From Misgurnus anguillicaudatus (lineage: Eukaryota; Chordata; Actinopteri; Cypriniformes; Cobitidae): DNA of 64,000 nt. The stretch lies in assembly GCF_027580225.2 (NCBI RefSeq), contig NC_073339.2:44019501-44083500 (forward strand), in the 5' to 3' direction. How positions within the stretch are numbered: the stretch's first letter is position 1; every line of letters begins with the position of its first letter. The notes below the pieces were generated by a model. It saw only the letters and a program-made list of their open reading frames with translations, searched no databases and was not told the origin of the DNA. The translations under genes and the position numbers were made by a program. Below are positions 1 to 11,309 of this stretch, in pieces.

Positions 1-119
1 GACGTGAGGGGTTGCTTCCGGGTTGTATTAGTTGGGTAAGAGCGCTGGAAAAACTTGTTATTGGGAAGCGTTTTCTCTTAATTGACGAGCTAACTCGTCA
101 ATGGCTGGGAAAGAGTTAA
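1..119. mobile_element. TTAA-flanked MITE family, partial copy cut by window edge
   Basis: The sequence from CTTCCGGGTTGTA to GGGAAAGAGTTAA resembles the right end of the element at 45227-45715, with an internal deletion. It ends at TTAA (116-119). Its other end lies before the window. It sits about 140 bp upstream of exon A. Bases 120-256 between them are intron with nothing recognisable. Confidence 0.75.
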
Positions 120-256
120 CAGCAGTTTTTTAGCATGGTGCTTGACATTAAGCATGTTTCAGATCTTTCTTTTGTTTGCTAAATGATTTACTTGAGAAGT
201 TACATTTACCTCATGTTTTTTCCTAATAAAGTAATTCTGTAATGTCTCTTCTTCAG

Positions 257-380
257 GAAAATCAAGAAGTCAGTCAAATTCCCTCAAGGAACGAATCTCC
301 GGTGCAGCAACCTAACGGCAACCCGGCCAACAATTTTGCACCGCCAGTCATGGTAAACAACCGCGTTTACGAAGCTTCTG
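257..380 (+). CDS. pard3b: PAR-3 family polarity scaffold (pard3b-like), internal exon A
   Basis: First exon of this gene in the window, 124 nt, with acceptor tcttcttcag at 247-256 and donor gtaagt at 381. It encodes local residues 1-41 plus the first base of Gly42. The sequence is a polar, disordered linker rich in Asn, Pro and Gln, containing NNFAPPVMVNNRVYEAS. PAR-3 proteins are cortical scaffolds of the PAR polarity complex at cell junctions, and this stretch lies after the three PDZ domains, which must be encoded upstream of the window. I set the entry phase at 0 because that frame is open and leaves phase 1, matching the next exon. On its own the exon is weak evidence; its assignment rests on continuity with the later, clearly recognisable exons. 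Confidence 0.78.
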
Positions 381-769
381 GTAAGTACATGACACAAATA
401 TTTTTTTTATTTTCTGGAGGACGCTGTTGGTCGCTAATCTATTGTCTGTTTAGGGTCACTTCTGTGTTCTTTAAATTTGATAATATTGGTAAACTTAACA
501 AACTATGGAATAGCATGATTGTAAATAAATGGATTAGTGGGTCATCATAAGGATACATTTTTTGAAATTGAGATTTATACGTCACCTGAAGAAGGAATAA
601 ATAAGCTTTACATTGATGTATGGTTTGTTAGGATAGGATATATATGGTTAACTATTGAACCATTTTGAAAATTTGGAATCTGAGGATGCAAATATTGAGA
701 AAATCGTCTTTAAAGTTGTCCTAATAAAGTCTTAAGCTTTGCATCTACTCACTAAAATAAGTTTTGAGA

Positions 770-1540
770 TTTTTAGGGTCAGAAATTTACAAAATGTTTT
801 TATTGAACATGATTTCACCTAATATCCTACAAATATACGAGTGCGTCAATGACGTGACGTTAATTATTTTGTGTCCGTATGGTTCATTTAATGTAAAAAG
901 GTTAAAATTTTAGAAATACATTTGCAGATTACTATTTGCATACATTTTCTAAAATTTCTGGTTTTATTTCATTTTGAAAAAATATTCGGAGGATAATTGC
1001 AAAAATGTCAATGTGGTGTAACCAGTCTATGTCAATTGGTGTAACTAGTATTTTTTTCAAATTAAAATATAAATATATTCATAAAAAAACGTGTAATAAA
1101 ATATAATCATCTAGTTTAGTGTAATATGATATTTTACATACATTTTTACATCATTTGTTAAAAATTATTTAGAAAATAGCTGTTTTAAGCATATGTCTGG
1201 ACAAATATTACAAAAACGCATAAAATGTACATTTAGTAATAACTAATAAAATGCATTTTCGTGTAATATTTTAAAATGGTTTTTTTATGATTACGCTAAC
1301 ATGCCATCGAGGTGGATAAAATATTTAATATTTCTCATTCTTGGGCACAATTGGCGGTTACACCATTTGACATTTTCAGGTCCATTCAGCCTTAACTTTC
1401 ATAAAAATGGTGCAAATGTAATAAAATTAACATAAATACTCTATGTGCATTGAAATATACCTGCTGCATGCTTTTAAAACAAGTTTTTTTTTAAGATTTT
1501 TGAATTTCTCATCTTGCCAAACCGTTTTTGTCACTAACCC
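770..1540. repeat. Old dispersed repeat, copy 1 (inverted relative to 54060-55575)
   Basis: Long similarity, on the opposite strand, to 54060-54309 plus 55287-55575. Shared landmarks include aggtccattcagccttaactttcataaaaatgg-type sequence near 1379, gtccagacatatgct-type sequence near 1195, and the ACACTAAACTAGATGATTATA-type stretch near 1110. It lacks the insertion found in the other copy and so serves as its empty site. No coding capacity is visible, and its class is unknown. Confidence 0.75.
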
Positions 1541-1614
1541 ATAAATCAAAATATAGCATGTTCGGTATAGTCACTCTTCGCCAAGTATTTGTAAAAATGT
1601 TCTCGTCATTTTAT

Positions 1615-3210
1615 TAGGGCTGTCCTCGACTAAGGATTTACATATTCGAATCAGAATTGTCGAATCTTTTCATAGTCGACCGATAGTCGAATCATCTATG
1701 TGTGTGTGCATGGGTTGGGAGGGGGTCAGACCAGGTACAAATTGGTAACTTTTATTTTCTTTCACAAGCAGCACACATAAACAAGTCTCTGATTAAGTGA
1801 CCAAAACTGTCTTTCAAGTGATGAACGAAGACAAAACTGACGATGCATTTATATATTTTTTATAAATGTAAGGCAACATTTGTTTAATTATTCCTCATAA
1901 CATTTTAAAGCCACGATGTACAGAACATCACACAAAAAAACATTTTGATAACTAAACCTAAAAATATAACAAAGGTGATCCTGCCTTGGAAAGCTCGGCT
2001 AATTCAGTGTTTTTATTTAATTTGGAGATTAAGCGCGTCAAAGCAGTCATGACCAAAAAAACGACAAATGAGAAATGACACATAATTTGTGATTGTTACT
2101 GCAAATTATAAGCTTTATATACAATTCATAAAAACACTGAAATTAATGATTTTATAGACACTACGCGTTATTATTTAGCACAGAAATACCTGCTTGCTTT
2201 CACTTTGATCATCTCCATTCACTTTAGATACAGAAACAACTGATGATATTATTTATTTCGGGAATCTCTTTTCTATCATTTGAAAGTGAACACCGACGAG
2301 AATATTAAATCACAAGAAAGACAGTCGTGTCCAATCGTGTCAGGCATAAATAGGCCTATAGGTCGGGTGCAGATATTTTCCGTTTCATCACCGAAATTTA
2401 AAGAAACGGCTTACCTGTTTTGTAGTTTAACTTTTGACAAGATAACCACTGTGTTCTAAATACATTTTAAAAACTTATACCCGTCGAAAACATCCGTTTT
2501 TTAATGTTTAGTTTGATGAACCTCTAAATATGAGACGAAGCGCACCTAGCACGTTCGGCTAAATTGCATGCGCAAACATGGCCAGCATGCAATAGTGCAA
2601 AATCTATACAACAAAAAGCAATCCAAAATGTACAGACTTAAATTAGATCAGAATTTACGTTTATAATAAATACATTTTTTAAATAAAATAAGGTCAGAAG
2701 TAACAAAGTGCAGAACAAATGTGCAAAATGCCTCAAGTGCACGAAAACAAAACACAAGCCAAATAGATAAATCAGATAACCCAGAGTGATTTATAAATAA
2801 AATAAAATAAATAAATTATTAAAAGAATGAACGTATAGCCAAAATTGCCAGCTTTTTCTTTTAAATGTAGAAACAAAGAGGCAATGGTTTATTAACATAG
2901 GAACGTCTTATGGACGTGTAGCCCGGTCACAGGGGTTGCTGGATTTATTAATGCATTTTAAAAATATTTATTGAAAGCTGATACTTCACATATTATTTGC
3001 AGAATTATAATAATATGCTGTATATTAATATATATGGAAGAAAGCTGTTATATGTGAAATCAGATTTGTGCACAGTGCACCCATATACGGCCAAAATTAA
3101 AGGATCCTCATTTCATAACACATCTGCGACGATTCGACTGTGAGATTGGTAGTCGAATCAGGCTTCTCCTATCGATGCATCGAATCTTCGACTATTCGGG
3201 GTCACCCCTA
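1615..3210. mobile_element. hAT-type non-autonomous DNA transposon
   Basis: The ends are inverted: TAGGGCTGTCCTCGACTA on the left and, reading inward from the right, TAGGGGTGACCCCGAATAGT. It is flanked by an exact 8-bp duplication, CATTTTAT, at 1607-1614 and 3211-3218, as expected for the hAT superfamily. Subterminal TAGTCGA / TCGACTA motifs repeat at both ends. There is no transposase open frame, so it would need a transposase from elsewhere. Confidence 0.9.
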
Positions 3211-3339
3211 CATTTTATCAAGCAGCTTGTCATCTCGCCCTAAAATTATTATTATTATTAACGGTATTTTTTGACCATTTTTGCCTTTACTTGATAGAAA
3301 GTAATCAAGGAGACGACAGAAAAGTATAGGGCGGAGAGA

Positions 3340-3420
3340 GGGGTAAGGGATCGGCAAAACTAGTGCCGGGATTCGAACTCGGATCACTGAAAGTACGTTT
3401 CAGCTCCGACCCTGAGTTCA
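3340..3420 (-). repeat. tRNA-like SINE fragment (weak)
   Basis: The + strand reads gccgggattcgaactcgg, which on the - strand is a B-box-like GGTTCGAATCCC core variant. I do not see a complete cloverleaf, so it is more likely a SINE remnant than a tRNA gene. Confidence 0.35.
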
Positions 3421-5144
3421 TATCTATTTTTTTTTTCATTTTTTGGTTCTAGTAATTGATTTCAAAAATTTTACAATAACATTTATGTTTTGTAATGATA
3501 AGAAATTAATATGTTAGCATAAAACATTCAGACATATGTCTTAAAACCAAAAGGATTATTTAGTGACCCTACATGATAGGTTATAGTGATGCAGGCAGCT
3601 GATTTTTATTTTGCTAGAAACTTTTGATAAGTTTGATTATAAAACTCACAGTTTCAAACTGTAAAAGTAATTGGTTTGCATGTAATGTTAAGTCACCCAA
3701 ACTCCCTCTGTGATAAGAAGCAAATGAAACAGATCACTTCTCAATAAAAGAAGACACGAATTCATCACCATACATTACATCTGTGAGAGGAGAGAAACGA
3801 ATACATTTTCTGTAGCTTTCCATTAAGTTTTCCAACTTATACAAGTTGGATATCTGCCCATCTCATCAATAGGGATGGAAAGACGATTTTTTTGCTTTCG
3901 CTTCCCTTTCGCTTTTATGCAATGAGGTCTGACCTTGAAATCATTAAGCTGATGAAATGGATTCTAAGTGGATCTTATTAGCATACTCGCAATTGTGCCG
4001 AGCGCTCGGGAACAGATAACAAACTGTTTTAAATTCACACGATTCTCTCTCCACGCTCTCCAGAGAGTTGCTGTGCCAACACAAAAGGCTTTTTTTCTGC
4101 GTTTTTCACAAACCATTGTTTACTGATTAGCGTCTGTTGTCTGTCAAAGTATCCCGCTATACTTTGGTCCTACAAAGTGGGTTGTGATATTTACAAGCTA
4201 ATTTTACATTCATATTCATTGGCACAGTGTAAAATCGTAAAATACAGGATGTCACGGCGTGGAGTTTTTAATGAGCTGTGCATATTTTTGTCATCGTTAT
4301 TGCACGGAAGTAAATTTTTCATGAGATTGTATGTTGTTGCTGTCGCCTTTTGCAGTCGTCCTGCGATTTTGCTTGAATGATAAATGGCTAAATAGTGGAA
4401 GAAATGGGGACAGCAGTGCAGAAAATTGAGTAATAATAGAAGGATTTTGAACCAGTGGTATTCGCATTGATCAAAAGAATGTGCGGTCCTTGAAGTCGTC
4501 ACAAACACAGCCGTGTGTGTTACTCACAAACATGTGCGCACACACACACACAAATAGTAGATGATTCACAATTGAGTGCACATGGTCAAGTGGGCCTTAT
4601 TTCTCATAATGGGAGGATTTTTCTGGGCTTTAAAGAAATTTAAAATTAAAACTCTAGACATCAAACCCGTGTGACTTTCTTCTGTGGTACAAAAGACAGA
4701 ATATACACTTTTCTGTAGACGATTTTAGTAGCAAACTAAACGCAACTTCTAGTAGACTTCCACACATTATTAATAACAACTAAGTCCTTTTACAGTAGTA
4801 GAAGAAAATCTAGTTTTTAGACAAAATTTTGGTCAATTTGTGCTTAAAACAAGGAAAAATATCTGCCAATGGTTTAATAAAAAAGAAATCTTAAAATAAG
4901 TTAAATAAAAAAAATCTTAAAATAAGTTTACTTTTTTCTTAAACATTTAATTCAAGAACATTGACAAATTTTGTTCTTAGGTCATTTTGCTTATCAAGAA
5001 AATGCATCTTGATTTATCAATTTTTAGATATTTTTACTAAAAACAAGACAAAAATACTAACTAAGAAAGTAATTTTTTGCAGTGTATATTTATTTTATGT
5101 ATATTTTACATAACTGTACAACCCTACGTAACACGAACAAGAGT

Positions 5145-6800
5145 TACGTTAAGTGTCATTTGTTCAATTATGTCATTTTTAATGCAAAGATGACATTGTT
5201 TGAGATGTCTTTGTTATGACAACTTGACATAAACCAAAACAACATAACTTGTCATAAATCTGTCATAAACATGACATAGCAGAATAATTATCAAACTTAA
5301 GAAACAACCTAGCTGTATGGGTTAACATTACATTAAACTGTCATTTAAATATCTTTAATTGTTAATACTCTGTCAAATAGTTGTATAGAAGCATCATGGA
5401 TATTTTTCTTGACCTCAACTACAACTGCTGAACTTGCCATTAAAAGTCAATAAGTGTTAATACTATGTCAAATCAATTTAAATTGTTAACAAAATACAAC
5501 AGACAAATCAAAAGGTTATACTTAACTTTATTTATATAGAAAATACAAAAATAACTGACAACTAACAGAACTTGTTCTTCTTCACACAGAGGGTTCTGAA
5601 TTTTTTTGACATAGATGAAGAAAAAACAAACAAAACATGTAATTAATTTAATTAATTCATTTAATGTAATGAAATGTTTGTGCTCTGTTTTGTCAGCAAT
5701 ATGGACCCAACTCTGCATGGCTTAATCCATTATTGTACTGTTTTCATTACATTTTTAGGTGAATCAGTCTCCAAATGCAGTAAAAAAATAATTTTATCAA
5801 TTTAAATTAGTATTAATATACTATTATTGGACAATTGATTTTATTTCTCTAACACCTGGAGGATACTTAAAAAAACATTATGATGAATATACATGACGCT
5901 GTTATAAACCTATTTGACAAGAGTATTAACACTTAATGACATTGTAATGACAAATTATATTTGTACCACTGTAGTTGAGGTCAAGAAAAATATTAATGAC
6001 ACTGTTATAAAACTATTTGACAGAGTATTAACACTTAAAGGGGCATGGCACAAGAATTTTTGTAAGATGTCAAATAAATCTTTGGTGTCCCCAGAGCACA
6101 TATGTGAAGTTTTAGCTCAAAATACCATATAGATAATTTATTATAGCATGTTAGAATTGCCACTTTGTAGGTGTGTGCAAAAATGTGCCGTTTTGGGTGT
6201 GTCCTTTAAAATGCTGATGAAGTGCAAACACTGATCACAATGATGGTGGTTTGTTGCAATTGAAACTCTCCAATTATTTTTTTCTCTCTCTTTTTTTCTG
6301 CACTAAATGGCAGTGCTGTGATTGGATAGGGCAGATTAAGGGGTAGTATTATAATAAGAGCTCCTTGTGACATCATAAGGAGAGCCAAATTTCAACAACC
6401 TATTTTTTCATTTGCTTGTAGAGAATGGTTTACCAAAACTAAGTTCCCGTGTTGATCTTTTTCACATTTTCTAGGTTGATAGAAGCACTGGGGACCCAAT
6501 CATAGCACTTAAACATGGAAAAAGTCAGATTTTCATGCCATGGCCCCTTTAATGACATTTTAATTACAAATTCAATTTGTATCGCTGGTAAAAAGTGGTC
6601 AGTTATGTTCTCTTGGTAATGTCAAGTTGTCATAACAAAGACATCTCAAACAATGTCATCTTTGCATTAAAATTGACATAATTGAACATAACATGACACT
6701 TAATGGCAGTTGTCATAAACATGCATACACTCTCCTTCATGTTCATAGGACGCGTCATGTCATGATTATGAAGTCTTATGAACACCCCTTCAAGTAAAGT
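5145..6800. mobile_element. Inverted-repeat DNA element relic
   Basis: Bases 5149-5250 (AAGTGTCATTTGTTCAATTA and on) are repeated in inverted form at about 6600-6707. Inside, the stretch around 5925-6000 is a partial duplicate of that around 6020-6034 plus 6553-6580. The right end continues to AAGTAAAGTGTTACC near 6800, a terminus seen in many fish elements. The left terminus is not clear. A MITE has inserted into it at 6035-6552. Confidence 0.65.
6035..6552. mobile_element. TTAA-flanked MITE (AAGGGGCATGGCA ends)
   Basis: It is bounded by TTAA at 6035-6038 and 6549-6552, with inverted ends AAAGGGGCATGGCA and TGCCATGGCCCCTTT. The uninterrupted neighbour GAGTATTAACACTTAATGAC at 5922-5941 is the local empty site. 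This is a type I recognise as abundant in zebrafish and carp DNA. It is non-coding. Confidence 0.85.
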
Positions 6801-6913
6801 GTTACCAGTTTTATTATATGGAAAATAAATTGCATACGTTTGGAACTACATGTGTTAATTTTATGGTGATCTATTTTTAATAATGCTATCAATAATGCAT
6901 TCGTTTCAAACAG

Positions 6914-7043
6914 GTCCGTTCAGATCCCAAACCAGGAGACAGGAGTTGCCAGAGGAAGACTACGATGAAAACGGTTTCCCCCCTCCACCTTCTGAGAGGG
7001 ACCTGATTGAAGTCAACCACCCACGCAGACACCTACAAGAACG
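6914..7043 (+). CDS. pard3b: pard3b-like internal exon B
   Basis: A 130-nt exon with acceptor ttcaaacag at 6905-6913 and donor gtttgt at 7044, a weaker but usable GT site. It enters in phase 1 (completing Gly42) and leaves in phase 2 (Arg85 split). It encodes an acidic, proline-containing linker with LPEEDYDENGFPPPPSERD, then IEVNHPRRHLQE. The in-frame join to the exons on both sides and the typical coding composition inside AT-rich intron support it. The linker lies between PDZ3 and the conserved SKSMDL motif of PAR-3 proteins. No catalytic role is expected, as PAR-3 proteins are adaptors. Confidence 0.82.
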
Positions 7044-7687
7044 GTTTGTTTGCTCATAAATCCCACCTCTTTTACTCCATTTATGTACGGTAATGTAATG
7101 CTTTCATCATTAAACCAGATCTTAATTTTTGTGCTCACTATCATTTCTGGGTGTCTTGATTGAAACAAGTAAATATAAAGCATTTATATTTACTACATAA
7201 AGCACTACATACAGTAGTACCAGCTTGATCTCATGAGAATTTGTATATTTTTTACAAATAATTTGAATTAATTCATATGCAGTTAATCATGCAAAAATGT
7301 ATGTTTATCATAAAAAACAATATAGAAATCCCGCCCCTAACCCCAATGTCACAGGGGCAAAGGCAACTCGTACAAAAATGTATGTGGTTGTACAAATTAA
7401 TACGAATAAGCCACTTCATAAAATGCATACGAATTGCCATGATATATCGTTGACCATACAGTACCCTAATAATAATTTTATTTATCGAAAATTGCACATA
7501 CATATAATCATTTTCTTATGCATTAGACTGTTAGATAGATAGATAACTGGTTATGCTGCCCATGTACGCAGTCATTGAAGGCATCATCGATGCATCATGT
7601 CACTTCCATTGTTGGTTTTATTAAAAGTTAATTAAAAGGTGTGCTGTTGTTTAACAATATATTTGACTCGATAATTCTCAATTTTAG
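7044..7687 (+). other. Intron B-C (644 bp)
   Basis: A short intron. Most of its middle (about 7230-7460) is a dispersed repeat that also occurs at 25060-26190. I see no other feature. Confidence 0.8.
7230..7460. repeat. Dispersed repeat, uninterrupted copy
   Basis: Contains AGTTAATCATGCA, AATCCCGCCCCTAACCCCAA, GTCACAGGGG and AATACGAAT in the same order as 25060-25133 joined to 26052-26190. It has no insertion, so it marks the empty site for the element at 25134-26051. Confidence 0.75.
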
Positions 7688-7800
7688 TGCCGAGAGGGAA
7701 CCTGTCACTATTATGGGCCAGCCCACAAATCAACAATATCCCCAACGACAGAAAATCTTCGATCACCCCACCATGAAGACTTCCAAGAGCATGGATTTAG
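7688..7800 (+). CDS. pard3b: pard3b-like internal exon C, SKSMDL motif (CR3-type region)
   Basis: A 113-nt exon with acceptor ctcaattttag ending at 7687 and donor gtatgg at 7801. It enters in phase 2 and leaves in phase 1. It encodes local residues 85-123 and ends in KTSKSMDL (115-122). In PAR-3 (PARD3) the equivalent KSKSMDL lies in conserved region 3, the part bound and phosphorylated by atypical PKC at its second serine. Here Ser119 holds that place. The sequence just before it (QRQKIFDHPTM, 104-114) does not resemble the PARD3 motif as I know it, which fits reports that PARD3B binds aPKC poorly or not at all. The motif is strong evidence for the PAR-3 family. Confidence 0.93.
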
Positions 7801-9602
7801 GTATGGAAACACACATACTCAACACGCTGATCTAACCATAAATCCTGAGCTTTAGGGGCTTTTAGACAAAGACTGCCGAGTTGCATTGAGAACAAGACAT
7901 TTTTTTATTGTCTCCACGGTAACCGAGTGCTTCATCGTAAACTAAAGCCTCATAGTGACACATTTCTCTGCTAACTCATCTTTTTTCTCCTCTCACCACC
8001 TTCGGGAAACTTGAGAGATATTTCAGCGCTCCGCAACGGGAAGTTTTTGCCCGTTTCCAATTACGTTTCATTAGAGTGGAGTATTGGCTTCTTCGCTCCG
8101 CTACTGTGTTAATCTTCTCACCGCTGAAAGCTGATTGGTTTTCATTACGGACGTCTCGTAGTGTCTCGCTTTGCTGCCATCTTTTATCCTCCTTCCAGAC
8201 CTTTTCCCCTCTATTTATTTCTTTATCTCTCTGTCTCTCTTTCGATTTTCTCTGTAGATCGTGGGACCTATGCTTGAGTTGGTTTTATTGTCCTTTTTTA
8301 TTGCTTTTTGAAAAATGTGTATTTGGTTAGCGTCACGTTACATTTTTTTTTACTCTCCGAATTTTGGGTGCCCCAGGGGTATAGCTGAATAAACAATGTT
8401 GATTAAAAACACCTTTTGATATTATATATTTATGATGTTAAAATAAAAAAGTCCAGGGGTATTTGACATGGACCACCAAAAATACCTCTATAGCAATGCA
8501 AACTCTTTCAAAAACCCTGTAGCAATGCTTTGGCAACCACCTACACAACCTTGTGGCCACAAATTTAAAGCACCATTAAAATGTTAGTTTTTGTTTCCTC
8601 TGAAAATGTCTAGCTAGTTAAACACGTTCTGATAAAAGCCCGTTTGGCTCTAGCAAAGCACTTTCACCCAAAAGCAAAAGTGCATGGCCTTAACGCGTCC
8701 GGCAAACGAGAAAGCGAGTATTTTTCACATGCACTCTCGCCCAGAGAAACACACAGCGCTGCTAATGATGCGACTGGCAGAAGAAACCTCTTTTGGAGAT
8801 AGTCAAGCCGAGCCAAAGCTCTGAACTCCAGACCTCAGCCAAACACACGAGCCACGCTTGACTGAGGAAAACCTTTCGTCAGTCAGCGTTTCGCAATATC
8901 ACAGAGATGAAGAAAACAATATCCAGGCTCATATTGTGCTTTTGGAGACCGACTGTTGAGTTGTTCTTCGTGTTGATGGATATATTTCATCGATGGCTGG
9001 TTGAATGTTCTGCAAATAAATGAAATTACTTTTGGCTATTTGTGTTGGTCATTCCTGCATCTAAAAATAACCTGAAGGTGAAATGACCTGAGGATTTTCA
9101 TAACAACGGTTTTCTGCTACGATGAGCATCTGAAATTGAATATCTCGCAGTATTACTGAACTGTTACAGGAAATTTTATCGTTGAATCACTTCCACGTTT
9201 TTCAGCATCATTACTCTTCAATTGTTTTAGATGTGAGACTGCAGGAAATATGCAACTTATATATGCAAGTTGCAGTTTTTCTCCTTTTCATTGTTTTCCT
9301 CATTTTGTATTACTGGTTGAAAAACTGGATTTTTCACGCACAATTTAAATACCACAGAGTTGACAGTGCTTTGCTTAAAGGATACTAATGTGTTTTTTCA
9401 GTTACTCTTAATATGTTAATATGGGGTTTTTTAGGTTTTTTTTTGGTTGAAGACAAGCTGGCTATAATGTTCCCCCTATTTACAATTCTAGGTAAAAAAT
9501 CCTGATCGTCTTAGTGCACTGAAAAAAAAGATTTGTTGGTTCAACTTAAAAGAAATAAGTTATCTGGTTGCCTTAAAATTTTGAGTTAATTCAACTTTAT
9601 GA

Positions 9603-10117
9603 TTAGCCTGGGAAAACCCAGACAACTTGCGGCAAATTTAGATTTGCTCTGCAAGTAAGCCTGGCAAAGAGGCCATTCAAGGCCATTTCTAATCCGTTCG
9701 AAAATTGCGGCACCAATCAGAAACGTTGGGGCGGGCTTTACACGAAGATGACAGCGCAGCGACAGTGAAACAGATTTTGTAAATTTCAAAGATGGATGCC
9801 GCCGTGGAACATTGTTCATTTGAATCAGCTATTGCTTCTGTTTTAAGCGATTTAAACTTTTCCTTTTTGTTAAAACCCGAGCAGAGATCAACAGTCGGAG
9901 CCTTTACTGTATATCTAAAAAAAGATGTTATCGCTGTCTTGCCGACTGGATTCGGTAAAAGTCTGATATAGCTCCTCACACGTCATCTCTTTCATCGCCT
10001 ATTCAATTGCGCCCAGACATCCGTTGGTGACGCCCCTTTGGAAATGATTTGTCTATGAATTTTTGCCAGACCATAACTCGGTTACTATTGAGAATGATCT
10101 GGTTTTAACCAGGCTAC
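9603..10117. mobile_element. MITE carrying a helicase gene fragment, nested in the previous element
   Basis: Terminal inverted repeats are TAGCCTGGGAAAACCCAGA (9604-9622) and, inverted, TAGCCTGGTTAAAACCAGA (10098-10116). About 16 of 19 positions match. A TA target is possible but not certain. The interior has GC-richer, coding-like sequence including the fragment at 9792-9971. Confidence 0.7.
9792..9971 (+). pseudogene. RecQ-like helicase N-terminal fragment
   Basis: A 59-codon reading frame from ATG at 9792 to TAG at 9969-9971. Residues 26-32 are LLKPEQR, like the motif 0 of RecQ-type helicases in which the glutamine contacts adenine. Residues 49-58 are VLPTGFGKSL, a Walker A (motif I) in which the usual SGxGKS/TGxGKS appears as TGFGKS. 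The frame stops directly after motif I, so the DEAH box and all later motifs are absent, and no helicase activity is possible. The start is probably the native one: MDAAVEHCSFESAI leads straight into motif 0. It lies within a MITE, so it looks like a captured 5' gene piece, or the 5' remnant of a larger element that encoded a helicase. Confidence 0.72.
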
Positions 10118-11309
10118 TATATAATATTAGTTAATTCGGCAAAAAAGTTATGTCAACTAATATATTTAAGTTGAATTAACTCAAAATTTTAAGGCAACTA
10201 AGTAAGTTTTTACAGTGCAGTGTTAGCAATTATGTATCAACTGGTTGAATATTTACGATCAGAAATCATGTTGTGTTGGGGGAACCCCGTGGACAAGCAT
10301 GCAGCTATTCTGTAGATTGACAGGTGGGAAGAAATTATACCCAATCAGAAAGCAAGCTGATTAAAGACGAAAGCATAACAACAGTATTTATGGTGCAGCA
10401 GGGAAAGTCCAAAGTGAGATGGACATCAGCGATGTCCATATAGTAGAGCAGTCCATATATTATAAATGCCATTACTTTATGTCCGTCACCTGACATATTT
10501 GTTTACTGTAATGTCACTTTTAAATGCGTCAGACTTTGTGAGACTTCCTGTGTTCTCGGTCGACTCACGTTGTTTGTGAAGGGTATCTGATGGTGTGGTA
10601 TCATGATCCCATAGTGGCACTCCACACACTATAGTAACAAAACTGCTAAATAGTTGATTTTTATCGTCATGTTTGTGGTTTCTCACATTTTAAAAATCTG
10701 ATAAGAGTCAAGCATGCTTTATCTCAGATGTATATGGGTATTTGTGTGTATAAATGTGTTTTTGGAGGATGCTCTTGGGATATTGCTTGACAGTAACTGG
10801 TGTCTTTGAAGTGTGTATAATCCCAATTATTAGGCACAGTAAATACTGTACCTGTTTTTTCCCATCAGCCCTTTCTGTTTTAGATATTATACTATCTCAC
10901 ATGTCGTGTCCATGTGCGGAGACACGTCTAGCTCTCATGAGCTTCTCCTCCAGTGTTATTTCTCTGCTGGGGAAATTGAGCTCATAAAAGATGAAAAGGA
11001 TTATTTAAGAGAAATTGCAGTGTAATGAAACCCTATTATTGTATCCCATGGTGCAGTGCCTGTGGCTGCAGCTGCTCTTCACTGCTCAATCCCGTTCGTG
11101 AGGATTAGTGTCTTTCATGTACACACTGTCTCTGTCTCTCATTTTTCCCTTTAATTCTTTATAAGGCCCACACACTTAAATAAATATCCCCTGTATTCCT
11201 CCATGGGGCGCTACTGTAAATGCAATGTGTTGCCGTGTCTTTCATAGTATAGCTGTATTCACTATACTGTACATATTTATTTACTTAACATATGGTATAT
11301 GTGTATGTA

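Larger units (their letters stand above)
381..6913 (+). other. Intron A-B (6.5 kb)
   Basis: AT-rich intron. It contains an old dispersed repeat (about 770-1540), a hAT-type element (1615-3210), a tRNA-like fragment (3340-3420), an inverted-repeat element (5145-6800) with a MITE inside it, and a short CA run near 4540. In 381-770 and 3430-5140 I see no gene or clear repeat. Open frames there are short and chance-like. Confidence 0.8.
9515..10220. mobile_element. DNA element with TTAAGTTGAATTAACTC arms, interrupted
   Basis: The left arm (9515-9602) contains GGTTGCCTTAAAATTTTGAG and GTTAATTCAACTT. The right arm (10141-10220) carries the same sequence inverted and ends TTTACAGTGCA, against TGCACTGAAAA on the left. 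A second element with its own inverted ends lies between the arms. A related half-arm is at 13345-13455. Confidence 0.7.

Noticed and set aside
9689..9979. 96-codon frame on the - strand
   Set aside because: It is the shadow of the helicase-like fragment on the + strand, where the recognisable motifs lie.
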